Origin: JAPXSY01 sp034003585
GTDB lineage: Bacteria > Verrucomicrobiota > Kiritimatiellia > RFP12 > UBA1067
Assembly: GCA_034003585.1 (NCBI GenBank)
Contig: JAVEYH010000081.1
Coordinates: 1 to 16,023, forward strand
Reading direction: 5' to 3'
Length of the DNA: 16,023 nt
Shown in pieces: positions 7,998 through 15,039 of the stretch. The translations under genes and the position numbers were made by a program. Numbering within the stretch: position 1 is the stretch's first letter; each line of letters opens with the position of its first letter. A model generated the notes under the pieces. That model did no database searches and was not told the DNA's origin. It saw nothing but the letters and a program-made list of their open reading frames with translations.

Positions 7998-8057
7998 GTT
8001 ACCCCTTCTTTTTTTACCCGCTCTGGCGGACGGCGGGCTAACGCCTGACTCATCCCC

Positions 8058-9101
8058 TCAGAAGGTCATATCCCGATACAGATAGCAGGTGATCTCCGCC
8101 TTTTTCTTGAGTTCGGCGAAGAAGGTTTCCACGCCCGCGTTGTATTTGCGGCGCAGGATGGTGTCGCTCAGGCGTTTCCGGTTGACGGGCACGGATTTGA
8201 TCAGGATATGCGCCGCGCGGACGGTTTCGGGCACCGCGGGCGTGGTGGCGGTGGCAGCCTTGGCGGGCATGCGGGAGGTAGTCTTGATGATATGGTAGCC
8301 GAAGCGCGTCTCGATCACCGGCCCGATCTCGCCGACCTTTTGCGAAAAGGCGGCGTCCTCAAGCGGCTTGTTTTTCTTACCGCGCGCGAATTCGCCGAGA
8401 TCCCCTCCGTTCGCGGCGCTCGGGCACTCGGAGACGTTCCGCGCCGTATCCGCGAAATCCGCGCCGTCCAGCAACTGTTTGCGGACCGCCTCCAATCGCG
8501 CGCGCCGCAGCCGGTTGGTCTGGTGGAGCACACCCATCGCCTCGGCCAGCTCCGCTTCGCCGACGCGGATCTTGTCCCGCACCTCGCGCGCGAGCAGTTT
8601 GTCGATGATCAGCCCGTCCTCAAACTCGCGCCGCATCCGCTCCGGGCCCTGCGGCCCCCGCTCAAAAAAATCGTTGGTGGTCCAGTTGCGCGCCTTGAGC
8701 GAATTCTGCAGCGCGCGCAACCCGGCCTGGCGGTCCGCCTCGGTCACCGCGATCTTCCGTTGGAGCGCCTCGTCCAGCATGATGGTTTTGAACACGAAGG
8801 CGTTGACCGCGCGGCGGCGGAAGTGTTCGCGGGCCTCTTCCAGCCGGTTGGACGGGATGACCAGGTGGTTGATCTCCACATCGTCCTTGAGATAGCCCAT
8901 GGCGCGCCGGTCCATCTCCTCCCACGTCAGTGGCGTCCCGTTGACTTTCGCGACCACGTAGTCCGGCGACGCGACCCCGGCGGCCGGGGCGGGTTTCGCG
9001 GCGGGTGCCGCGCCGGCGGGTTCGGACTTCTTACCGCATCCGCTCCAGCAGCACACCAGCACCAGCAACAGGCTGACATTCAGACGGGTCAAGGGTCGCA
9101 T
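8058..9101 (-). CDS. Parvulin-type peptidyl-prolyl isomerase, probable lipoprotein
   Basis: This 347-residue exported foldase should catalyse proline cis-trans isomerisation during envelope protein folding. The N-terminus is a hydrophobic signal ending in WSGC, with C22 the likely lipidated cysteine (tryptophan at -3 is unusual), then an Ala/Pro linker. A SurA-N-like helical region spans about 48-190. The parvulin core spans about 200-275 and closely follows the PpiC/Pin1 pattern: GADFADTA, SECPSA (C226 equals the Pin1 active-site Cys), GGDLGEF and FGYHIIK (H270). The first strand motif, normally HILVK just before this core, is absent or degenerate (VLHQT at 191-195). Instead VRAAHILIK appears after the core at 294-302 (H298). 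A GAGGAG site 8 bp upstream supports the ATG. It follows pflB by 23 bp, suggesting co-transcription. Confidence 0.85.
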   Translation of the reverse strand: MRPLTRLNVSLLLVLVCCWSGCGKKSEPAGAAPAAKPAPAAGVASPDYVVAKVNGTPLTWEEMDRRAMGYLKDDVEINHLVIPSNRLEEAREHFRRRAVNAFVFKTIMLDEALQRKIAVTEADRQAGLRALQNSLKARNWTTNDFFERGPQGPERMRREFEDGLIIDKLLAREVRDKIRVGEAELAEAMGVLHQTNRLRRARLEAVRKQLLDGADFADTARNVSECPSAANGGDLGEFARGKKNKPLEDAAFSQKVGEIGPVIETRFGYHIIKTTSRMPAKAATATTPAVPETVRAAHILIKSVPVNRKRLSDTILRRKYNAGVETFFAELKKKAEITCYLYRDMTF

Positions 9102-9124
9102 GCGGTTTCTCCTCGCTCGGGGGT

Positions 9125-11338
9125 TCAGACGGTTTTGTGGAAAGTGCGGTGGATCACATCCAACTGCTGCTCGCGCGTGAGCTTGATGAAATTCACCGCA
9201 TACCCGGAGACGCGGATCGTGAGCTGCGGATATTTCTCCGGATGCTCCATGGCGTCCAGCAGCATTTCGCGCTCCAGCACGTTCACGTTGATGTGGTGGC
9301 CCTTCTCGGTGAAATAGCCGTCCAGCAGGCCGACCAGATTCTCGACCCGGTCGCCGGGCGTGCGGCCCAACGCGTTCGGCACGATCGAGAAGGTGAAGGA
9401 AATCCCGTCCTCGCTGTGGTCATAGGGCAGTCTCGCCACCGATTTCATGGAGGCGATGCACCCGCGCGAATCGCGGCCGTGCATGGGGTTGGCGCCGGGC
9501 GCGAACGGCTCGCCCTTCTTGCGTCCGTCCGGCGTCGAACCGGTGGTTTTGCCGTACACCACGTTGGAGGTGATGGTGAGGATCGAAAGCGTGGGTTTGG
9601 CGTGGCGGTAGGTGCGGTGTTTCGAGAGCCGCCCCATGAAGGTCTTGACCACCTCGACGGCGATCTCGTCCACGCGGGGGTCGTTGTTGCCGAAGGTGGG
9701 ATACTCCCCCTCGATCTCGAAATCGACGGCCAGCCCGCGCGCGTCGCGGATCGGCCGGACCTTGGCGTACTTGATCGCCGAGAAGCTGTCCGCGACCACC
9801 GACAGCCCGGCAATGCCGCAGGCGGCCGTGCGGAAGACATCCTCATCGTGCAACGCCATCTGCAGCCGCTCGTAACAGTATTTGTCATGCATGCTGTGGA
9901 TGACATTGAGGGTGTTGATGTAAAGCCGGGAGAGCCAGCGGCAGATCTGGTCAAACTTCCGCACGGTCTCCTCATAATCGAGCACGTCGGAGGTGACCGG
10001 CGCCATCTCGGGGCCGACCTGCTGTCCCGTCATCTCATCCTTGCCGCCGTTGATGCAGTACAGCAGGGCTTTCGCCAGATTGGCCCGCGCGCCGAAGAAC
10101 TGCATCTGCTTGCCGATCCGCATAGCGGAGACGCAGCAGGCGATCCCGTAATCGTCGCCGAACTTCTCCCGCATCAGTTCGTCATTCTCGTACTGAATGG
10201 ACGAGGTCCCGATGGAGAGCCGGGCGCAGAACCGCTTGAAGGGCTCCGGCAGGCGCGGGCTCCACAGCACCGTCATGTTCGGTTCGGGGGCCGGGCCGAG
10301 ATTGACCAGCGTGTGCAGGAACCGGTAGGTCATCTTGGTAACCATGTGCCGGCCGTCCACGCCGATCCCGGCGAGCGATTCCGTGATCCAGGTGGGGTCA
10401 CCCGAGAAGAGCGCGTCATAATTGGGCGTCCGCAGAAACCGCACCATCCTGAGTTTCATCACAAAGTGGTCGACGAACTCCTGGATTTCCGCTTCGGTGT
10501 AGCGCCCGGCGGCCAGATCGCGTTCCGCATAGATGTCCAGGAAAGTCGAGATGCGGCCGATCGACATGGCCGCGCCGTTCTGTTCTTTGACCGCGGCGAG
10601 ATAGGCGAAATAGAGCCACTGGATCGCCTCGCGGGTGTCCCGCGCGGGTTGCGCGATGTCATAGCCATAGGAGGCGGCCATGGCCTTGAGTTCCTGCAGC
10701 GCCCGGATCTGCTCCGAAATCTCCTCGCGCAACTGGATCGCCTCCAGGTCCATGGCGTCGAACACATGGCGCGCCTTGGCCGCCTCTTTGTGCGCGATCA
10801 GGAAATCCAGCCCGTACAGCGGCACGCGGCGGTAATCGCCGATGATGCGTCCCCGGCCGTAGGCGTCGGGCAGACCGGTGATGATGCCGTTGTGGCGCGC
10901 GAGCTTCATCTCGTCCGAGTACGCGTCGAACACCCCGTCATTATGGGTCTTGCGGTACTTGAAGACATCGCGGATCGCCTGCGGCAGTTCCCGGCCGTAC
11001 GCCTTGAGGGAGGACTCGACCATGCGGATGCCGCCAAAGGGCATGATGGCGCGCTGGAGCGGCGTGTCGGTCTGGATGCCGACGATCTGTTCGAGATTCC
11101 GGTCGATGTATCCGGGGGCGTGCGAGGTGATGGTCGAGATGCGGCGGTTGTCGATGTCGTAAATGCCGTTCCGCGCCCGTTCTTCCTCCATCAGGCCGCG
11201 CACCCGGTCCCACAGCGTTTGGGTCCGGTCGGTCGGCGGGGCGAGGAACGCGTCATCCCCGTCATACGGGGTGTAGTGCGAGACGATGTGGTCCCGGACA
11301 TTGATGTTGATCCGCCAGATATCCGAGGAGAGCGACAT
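9125..11338 (-). CDS. pflB: Pyruvate formate-lyase (formate C-acetyltransferase)
   Basis: This cytoplasmic glycyl-radical enzyme converts pyruvate and CoA to acetyl-CoA and formate in anaerobic sugar fermentation. At 737 residues it is close to E. coli PflB (760). The adjacent catalytic cysteines C401-C402 lie in ACCVSAMR, and the radical glycine G712 lies in the C-terminal RVSGYAV motif followed by REQQLDVIHRTF. The Cys-Cys pair distinguishes it from diol dehydratase-type and choline lyase-type relatives, so this is a true PFL. No pflA activase or focA transporter gene is adjacent. The start ATG has AGGGGG upstream. A tRNA-Arg gene ends 49 bp upstream on the same strand with no T-tract terminator between, and the parvulin lipoprotein gene follows after 23 bp. 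Presence of PFL implies at least facultative anaerobic life. Confidence 0.97.
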   Translation of the reverse strand: MSLSSDIWRININVRDHIVSHYTPYDGDDAFLAPPTDRTQTLWDRVRGLMEEERARNGIYDIDNRRISTITSHAPGYIDRNLEQIVGIQTDTPLQRAIMPFGGIRMVESSLKAYGRELPQAIRDVFKYRKTHNDGVFDAYSDEMKLARHNGIITGLPDAYGRGRIIGDYRRVPLYGLDFLIAHKEAAKARHVFDAMDLEAIQLREEISEQIRALQELKAMAASYGYDIAQPARDTREAIQWLYFAYLAAVKEQNGAAMSIGRISTFLDIYAERDLAAGRYTEAEIQEFVDHFVMKLRMVRFLRTPNYDALFSGDPTWITESLAGIGVDGRHMVTKMTYRFLHTLVNLGPAPEPNMTVLWSPRLPEPFKRFCARLSIGTSSIQYENDELMREKFGDDYGIACCVSAMRIGKQMQFFGARANLAKALLYCINGGKDEMTGQQVGPEMAPVTSDVLDYEETVRKFDQICRWLSRLYINTLNVIHSMHDKYCYERLQMALHDEDVFRTAACGIAGLSVVADSFSAIKYAKVRPIRDARGLAVDFEIEGEYPTFGNNDPRVDEIAVEVVKTFMGRLSKHRTYRHAKPTLSILTITSNVVYGKTTGSTPDGRKKGEPFAPGANPMHGRDSRGCIASMKSVARLPYDHSEDGISFTFSIVPNALGRTPGDRVENLVGLLDGYFTEKGHHINVNVLEREMLLDAMEHPEKYPQLTIRVSGYAVNFIKLTREQQLDVIHRTFHKTV

Positions 11339-11356
11339 GGCAACCCCCTGTCCGAT

Positions 11357-11375
11357 CCCGCGCCGCTACGGCGGG
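11357..11375 (-). other. hairpin between tRNA-Arg and pflB
   Basis: CGCCG (11361-11365) and CGGCG (11369-11373) make a 5-bp stem with a 3-nt loop, and an alternative outer stem pairs CCCGC (11357-11361) with GCGGG (11371-11375). No T-run follows on the minus strand, so it looks more like an RNA processing or leader structure than a terminator. Confidence 0.35.
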
Positions 11376-11387
11376 ACGCGTGGAGAC

Positions 11388-11464
11388 TGGTGCGCCTGGC
11401 GGGGGTCGAACCCACAACCTTCGGCTTCGGAGGCCGACACTCTATCCAGTTGAGCTACAGGCGC
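11388..11464 (-). tRNA. tRNA-Arg (anticodon CCG)
   Basis: The minus strand folds as a complete 77-nt tRNA with encoded CCA. The acceptor stem is GCGCCTG/CAGGCGC, the D-stem GCTC/GAGT, and the anticodon stem TCGGC/GCCGA around the loop CTCCGAA. The T-stem is GTGGG/CCCGC with loop TTCGACC. The anticodon CCG (11428-11430) reads the arginine codon CGG, in keeping with a GC-rich genome. A sigma70-type promoter is at 11479-11507. pflB starts 49 bp after the CCA end. Confidence 0.97.
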
Positions 11465-11478
11465 AAAAAGTGGGAGGT

Positions 11479-11507
11479 ATGATACTGGCTGGCCGGCCGA
11501 ACTTCAA
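11479..11507 (-). promoter_or_regulatory. sigma70-type promoter of tRNA-Arg
   Basis: On the minus strand TTGAAG (11502-11507) and TATCAT (11479-11484) are separated by exactly 17 bp, matching consensus at 4/6 and 5/6. The predicted start falls 5-8 bp before the mature tRNA 5' end at 11464. It may also serve pflB. Confidence 0.6.
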
Positions 11508-11530
11508 GCCCGTTATTCCGCCCATCGCCG

Positions 11531-11564
11531 AAAAAACGGGGCGCGCGGCGTCGTTTCAGCGCGC
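11531..11564 (-). terminator. intrinsic terminator after PpiD-like gene
   Basis: On the minus strand a GCGCGC/GCGCGC stem (11559-11564 with 11541-11546) encloses a 12-nt loop that includes the gene's TGA stop. After four bases a run of six T follows (11531-11536). This is the best intrinsic terminator in the window and separates the fecR-ppiD operon from the tRNA promoter. Confidence 0.55.
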
Positions 11565-13304
11565 GTCTTCTTCTTCCGCAGGGACGGTGATCTTCTCCGT
11601 CCCCCCGTCCTCCTCCTCAAGGGGGCGGGTCGGCTTGAAATCCTGGCGGGTGAGATTCCAGGAGAGCCACGCGTCGAACAGGTTGGTGTTGCGGCGGCGC
11701 GCGATGCCGGTCCGGATTTGCGCGCGCATCATCTCGGCCGCCAACGCGTCGCCCGGCGTGCGGTCCTGCACATAAACCAAAAGCGCGCGTGTCGCGGAGA
11801 CCGGAATGATCTCGGAAAGCTCACCCTTGCGCAGCGTCATGGCGCCGTAGGCGATCGAGAAGCTGTTCTCGAATTTCTGATTCTGGATGTCGCTGACCGT
11901 GTACGTGAGGGAGGTGGTGACATTGAGCGCTTTTTCCCGGGCGGCTTCGGCGAACGGTTTGCCTTCGGCGAGGCGCTGCAGCAGATCCGCACGCAACGTC
12001 TTGGTCACGTTGTCGAACGCCTCGGCCCGCGCCTTGGCCAGGGCTCTCGGCTTCACCTCCTCCAACACCGCCTCATACGCAGGCGTGTGCGCGTCCGAAC
12101 GTTCCCGCGGCTCGATCACATAGATGAACTGCTGTCCTTTGACGATGCCGAACCGCGAATCCGCGCGCTCGGGGTCCAGTTCGAACGCGGCGGAAGCGAA
12201 CGCTTTCCCGTCCTCGACCCAGAACAGCGCATCCTCGGCGCCGAAGAGCGGGGAACTCTTGACGGGCAGGCGGTTCTGCGCCGCAATCTGATCCAGCACA
12301 TTGGATCCCGCCGCGGTCAGCTTGCCATACACGGTGAAGGTGACACTCGTCTCCGCACAGTACCGGGCCTCCTCCAGCATCAGTTCGGCGAGGATGTTTG
12401 TGCGCGCCTCGGCATAGGGGATCGGTTCGGAAACCTGGTTGGTGGTCATACGCGAAAACGTTTCCGTATGACTGTCGTAATACTCCTGCAAATCCTCCTC
12501 CGGCACGGAAACGGCCGCAAGGTAATTGGAGACCGGAATCGTGACATACCGCACGGACATGCGGTCCGGCAGGGCGAACGAAGCCTTGTTCTCCTCATAG
12601 TATTTGCGGTAATCGGCATCGGTCAGCGGCATTGCGGCTTCCGCGAAGCGGTTGCTCACCGCGGCGACGCGCACGGTAAAGGTGTCGGTCATGGCGGCGA
12701 GTTCGTCCTCCAGTTCCATGGGCGCGACCCAGGCGGCGGACTCGACGAGCGCGGCGCTTTTCATGATCGCCAACTGATGACTCACCATGCTCTCGTAGAG
12801 GGCGGGCGTCAAGCCCTGCTCGGCGAGCACCGCCCGGTACCGGTTGAGATCAAACCCGTTGGGGCCCTGGAAACCCGGCGCCTCGCGCAAGACCGCGCGG
12901 ATCTCGTCCCGGCTGGCCGCCAATCCGTTTTGCCGCGCCACCTGCCGCGCCGCCAACTGCTCCCAGGCACGGCGGTCCACCACGCCGGCGGAGGTCGTGT
13001 TGTCGCGGTTCTGGCCGAATCCGCGGATCGACTGCACAACCCGATCGAACTCCTCCGCGGCGATCTTTTTCCCGTTCAGTTTTCCGGCGGTCATCAGATC
13101 CTGCGGCCGCTGGAAACAGGAATCCACGGCCACAAAGGCAACCGCGATGACAATGGCGAAGAAGCCCCAGAGAATCCGGCTACGGATGAGACGGTTGAAA
13201 TGATAAATGAACACGGTTTTTTTCCAAACGGGTTTGAGCACGCGCAACGTTTCCCACAAGAAAAACCGGTGGCTGCGCAGGCCGCCGGTCATCCCCCACA
13301 ACAC
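11556..13304 (-). CDS. PpiD-like membrane-anchored periplasmic foldase, no clear parvulin core
   Basis: This 582-residue protein has a short cytoplasmic N-terminus, one membrane helix (about 45-61, ILWGFFAIVIAVAFVAV) and a large periplasmic part. It follows the PpiD/SurA-N plan: GKKIAAEEFDRVV, a helical region at 110-200, the RMSVRYVTIPVSNYL strand at 248-262 and the EEDLQEYYDSH helix at 269-279. It lacks the HILI, GGDLG and GYHII motifs of an active parvulin domain, so a chaperone role at the translocon is more likely than isomerase activity. It ends in an acidic tail. The GTG at 13304 has a strong GGAGGGGGAG site and lies 11 bp after the FecR-gene stop. A second in-frame GTG at 13214 would give a more usual PpiD N-terminus (VFIYHFNRL) but a weak ribosome binding site. 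A terminator follows. Confidence 0.75.
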   Translation of the reverse strand: MLWGMTGGLRSHRFFLWETLRVLKPVWKKTVFIYHFNRLIRSRILWGFFAIVIAVAFVAVDSCFQRPQDLMTAGKLNGKKIAAEEFDRVVQSIRGFGQNRDNTTSAGVVDRRAWEQLAARQVARQNGLAASRDEIRAVLREAPGFQGPNGFDLNRYRAVLAEQGLTPALYESMVSHQLAIMKSAALVESAAWVAPMELEDELAAMTDTFTVRVAAVSNRFAEAAMPLTDADYRKYYEENKASFALPDRMSVRYVTIPVSNYLAAVSVPEEDLQEYYDSHTETFSRMTTNQVSEPIPYAEARTNILAELMLEEARYCAETSVTFTVYGKLTAAGSNVLDQIAAQNRLPVKSSPLFGAEDALFWVEDGKAFASAAFELDPERADSRFGIVKGQQFIYVIEPRERSDAHTPAYEAVLEEVKPRALAKARAEAFDNVTKTLRADLLQRLAEGKPFAEAAREKALNVTTSLTYTVSDIQNQKFENSFSIAYGAMTLRKGELSEIIPVSATRALLVYVQDRTPGDALAAEMMRAQIRTGIARRRNTNLFDAWLSWNLTRQDFKPTRPLEEEDGGTEKITVPAEEEDAR

Positions 13305-13315
13305 TCCCCCTCCGG

Positions 13316-14311
13316 TCAGGGCTCCTTCTGCCCGTCCGCCGCCGGCGCGGCCACGGCCGGGGCCGCGGATTCCTGCGCCGCACCGCTCAAAAGCACAGGC
13401 AACGCCTCCTCTTTCAGCTCCGCATCCGCGGGGACAATCAATTCGCCGGTGGTCAGGTCCGGACGCCCCTCCGCGTAAACGAACCGGTGCCGGGCGATTC
13501 CGGTGGGGCTCACAACCAGGGTCGAGATGATGGGGCGTCCGCCGACCGGCGCGTTCTCGCGCCAGATCTTGACCACGGCTTTGGGTGTCATGCCGAAGGT
13601 GACCGGTGTCTCAGTGCCGTTTTCCAGCACGATCGGGAAATCGCCCGACACGCTGGTGAGCCGGGTGAGCGTGCGGTCGGGCGCGTTCTGGATGTTCACC
13701 GTATTGGCGGCGCGCAGCGCCGGAATGTGGTATTGCGCGCCCTCCACACGTGCCGCGCCGGTGATCGTGGCGGCCTGAAAGGTTTCCAGCGTGGCGTCAC
13801 AGGCCAGCGTGTACTCCCCCCGGCCCGCCACATTGCGGCAGGTGGTGCTGGGGGTCTCGATCGCGAACAACCCCTCTTGGAGGTTATCACGGAGCGAAGT
13901 CTTGACGGCCCCGCCGCGGAAACGCAGCACGCGGGCCTCGGGGTTCTTTTCCGGCGCCGTCACCGAGACTTCGGTGTCCGCGCTGAGTTTGACGCTCTCC
14001 TGCGGCGAGAACACCAGCAGGGCCGACCCGCCCAGTCCGGTGCGGAACACGGTTCCCAGCGGATAGTACTTGTTGTTCCGCGCCGGCGCGAAACCCTCCG
14101 CATCCGGCGTCTTCACCTCACACACGCCCAACACGTTCATCATGCGCACGAGCGGGTCAAATATTTTGGCGGGGGCCGCACCGCCCTCCTGGACCGCCGC
14201 GGGCACCGCCTCCGCCGCAACGGGCACCGCATTTTCCTGCGCCAGGGCCGTCAGCAGGGCTAACCTCATCACGCACCCTCCCGCCCGCAAAATTCCTGTC
14301 TGATCCATCAT
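13316..14311 (-). CDS. Exported FecR-domain protein
   Basis: This 331-residue protein has an N-terminal signal-like segment (hydrophobic about 8-24) and then a FecR domain at about 82-185. The domain is marked by YYPLGTVFRTGLGGSALLVF, SVKLSADTEVSV, RFRGGAVKTSL and FAIETPSTTCRNVAGRGEYTL. FecR domains are beta-rich periplasmic modules. In FecR itself the domain relays a signal to a sigma factor, but stand-alone exported FecR-domain proteins are common in PVC bacteria and their function is unknown. No sigma or anti-sigma gene is adjacent. The rest is mostly beta-strand, ending in an Ala/Pro-rich tail. The ATG at 14311 has GGGAG nine bases upstream. An in-frame TTG at 14347 would add 12 residues but seems less likely. 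It is first in an operon with the PpiD-like gene, from a promoter at 14378-14406. Confidence 0.8.
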   Translation of the reverse strand: MMDQTGILRAGGCVMRLALLTALAQENAVPVAAEAVPAAVQEGGAAPAKIFDPLVRMMNVLGVCEVKTPDAEGFAPARNNKYYPLGTVFRTGLGGSALLVFSPQESVKLSADTEVSVTAPEKNPEARVLRFRGGAVKTSLRDNLQEGLFAIETPSTTCRNVAGRGEYTLACDATLETFQAATITGAARVEGAQYHIPALRAANTVNIQNAPDRTLTRLTSVSGDFPIVLENGTETPVTFGMTPKAVVKIWRENAPVGGRPIISTLVVSPTGIARHRFVYAEGRPDLTTGELIVPADAELKEEALPVLLSGAAQESAAPAVAAPAADGQKEP

Positions 14312-14377
14312 GGGGACGACTCCCTTGTTCGCATGCCGTTTCAACAAACCTTCTGTCTCAAATAAAAAGGATGCGGA

Positions 14378-14406
14378 ATCTTAGATCAAACCCGCCGGAT
14401 AGTCAA
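14378..14406 (-). promoter_or_regulatory. sigma70-type promoter of fecR-ppiD operon
   Basis: On the minus strand TTGACT (14401-14406, 5/6) and TAAGAT (14378-14383, 4/6) are separated by exactly 17 bp. The predicted start near 14371 gives a leader of about 60 nt before the FecR-domain ATG at 14311. This gap is divergent with the Rrf2 gene. Confidence 0.6.
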
Positions 14407-14492
14407 TCCATGCTTCGCGGGCAAACGTTTTTTTCACGCCCTCCGCCCCTCCCTTTCCAACGGCGCGCATTTTCGTGTTCCGTGCCGGGCGC

Positions 14493-14509
14493 GAATCCGC
14501 TAGAATCCG
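14493..14509 (+). promoter_or_regulatory. -10 element flanked by two GAATCCG repeats, Rrf2 gene
   Basis: A -10-like TAGAAT (14501-14506, 5/6) lies 47 bp before the Rrf2 start, without a good -35 hexamer. GAATCCG occurs twice (14493-14499 and 14503-14509), exactly one helical turn (10 bp) apart and overlapping this element. This is compatible with an activator- or autorepressor-controlled promoter. Confidence 0.35.
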
Positions 14510-14552
14510 TCCCGTTACCTCAGACCAGAACGCGCTGAAAAGGGATGTGGAC

Positions 14553-14990
14553 GTGAAAATCTCGACCAAGGGAAGATACGGCCTCCGCACGCTGATGGAC
14601 ATCGCCCTGCATCAGGAAGCGGGCGCGGTGACACTGAATGAGATCGCCGGACGCCAGGACATCTCCGTGAAGTATTTGTGGCAGGTGATCAATCCGCTCA
14701 AGACCGCAGGGCTCTTGCGCGTGACGCGCGGCGCGAAGGGCGGGTACATGCTGGCGCGGCCGCCCAGTCAAATCACGGTTCTGGACGTTGTGAGAATCCT
14801 GGAGGGCTCCGTGGCGCTGCTGGATTGCCTCACAGACAAGAAGCGCTGCGACCAGATGGACACGTGCGTGGCGCGCACCGTCTGGATGGAGGCGCAGAAA
14901 GCGTTGGAGGACGCGCTGCGGGCCATGACGCTGGAAACCGTGCTCCGCCGTTGCGCGGAAGCGCCCACCGTCAACAACTACTCGATCTGA
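14553..14990 (+). CDS. Rrf2-family transcriptional regulator, Fe-S type
   Basis: This 145-residue DNA-binding regulator starts with KISTKGRYGLR and has the winged helix-turn-helix at about 25-65 (EIAGRQDISVKYLWQVINPLKTAGLL, then RGAKGGYMLAR as the wing). C92, C99 and C105 lie in the region that holds the [2Fe-2S] cluster in IscR and relatives, here spaced C-X6-C-X5-C, so it probably senses iron-sulfur status, oxygen or NO. The GTG at 14553 was chosen because Rrf2 proteins begin at this point and AAGGG lies eight bases upstream. The frame stays open further 5', but that part is not family-like. It is divergent from the fecR-ppiD operon and converges on the YfgM-like gene. No isc or suf genes are in view, so its regulon is unknown. 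Confidence 0.9.
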   Translation: MKISTKGRYGLRTLMDIALHQEAGAVTLNEIAGRQDISVKYLWQVINPLKTAGLLRVTRGAKGGYMLARPPSQITVLDVVRILEGSVALLDCLTDKKRCDQMDTCVARTVWMEAQKALEDALRAMTLETVLRRCAEAPTVNNYSI

Positions 14991-14995
14991 CGCGC

Positions 14996-15039
14996 GGCGG
15001 CGGAGCACAGCACAGCACCGGGCCGCCCCGCTCATTTTT
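14996..15039 (+). terminator. possible terminator after Rrf2 gene
   Basis: GGCGGC (14996-15001) can pair with GCCGCC (15022-15027) across a 20-nt loop, and a T5 run follows at 15035-15039. The loop is long and the T-run lies inside the end of the convergent YfgM-like gene, so the call is tentative. Confidence 0.3.

Noticed and set aside
8017..8037. Hairpin CCCGC/GCGGG beside a T-run, considered as a terminator
   Set aside because: The T-run is on the + strand 5' side of the stem; on the minus strand, where the genes are, an A-run follows. It cannot work as an intrinsic terminator for the isomerase gene.
9137..11482. A very long open frame on the + strand opposite pflB
   Set aside because: It is the antisense shadow of a GC-rich gene, it runs into the tRNA, its translation is His/Arg/Asp-rich with no family motif, and pflB is unmistakable on the other strand.
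11718..13478. A 586-codon + strand open frame opposite the PpiD-like gene
   Set aside because: Antisense shadow, rich in Arg/His/Gly with no family features; it also crosses the boundary between two well-supported minus-strand genes.
14371..14390. FNR-like half site (TTGAT) near the fecR promoter
   Set aside because: Only one half site matches and the second half is absent, so chance is the simpler explanation.
14475..14552. Upstream extension of the Rrf2 protein by 26 residues
   Set aside because: Rrf2 proteins begin at the KISTKGRYG segment; the GTG at 14553 has an AAGGG site, and the extension would cover the -10-like element.
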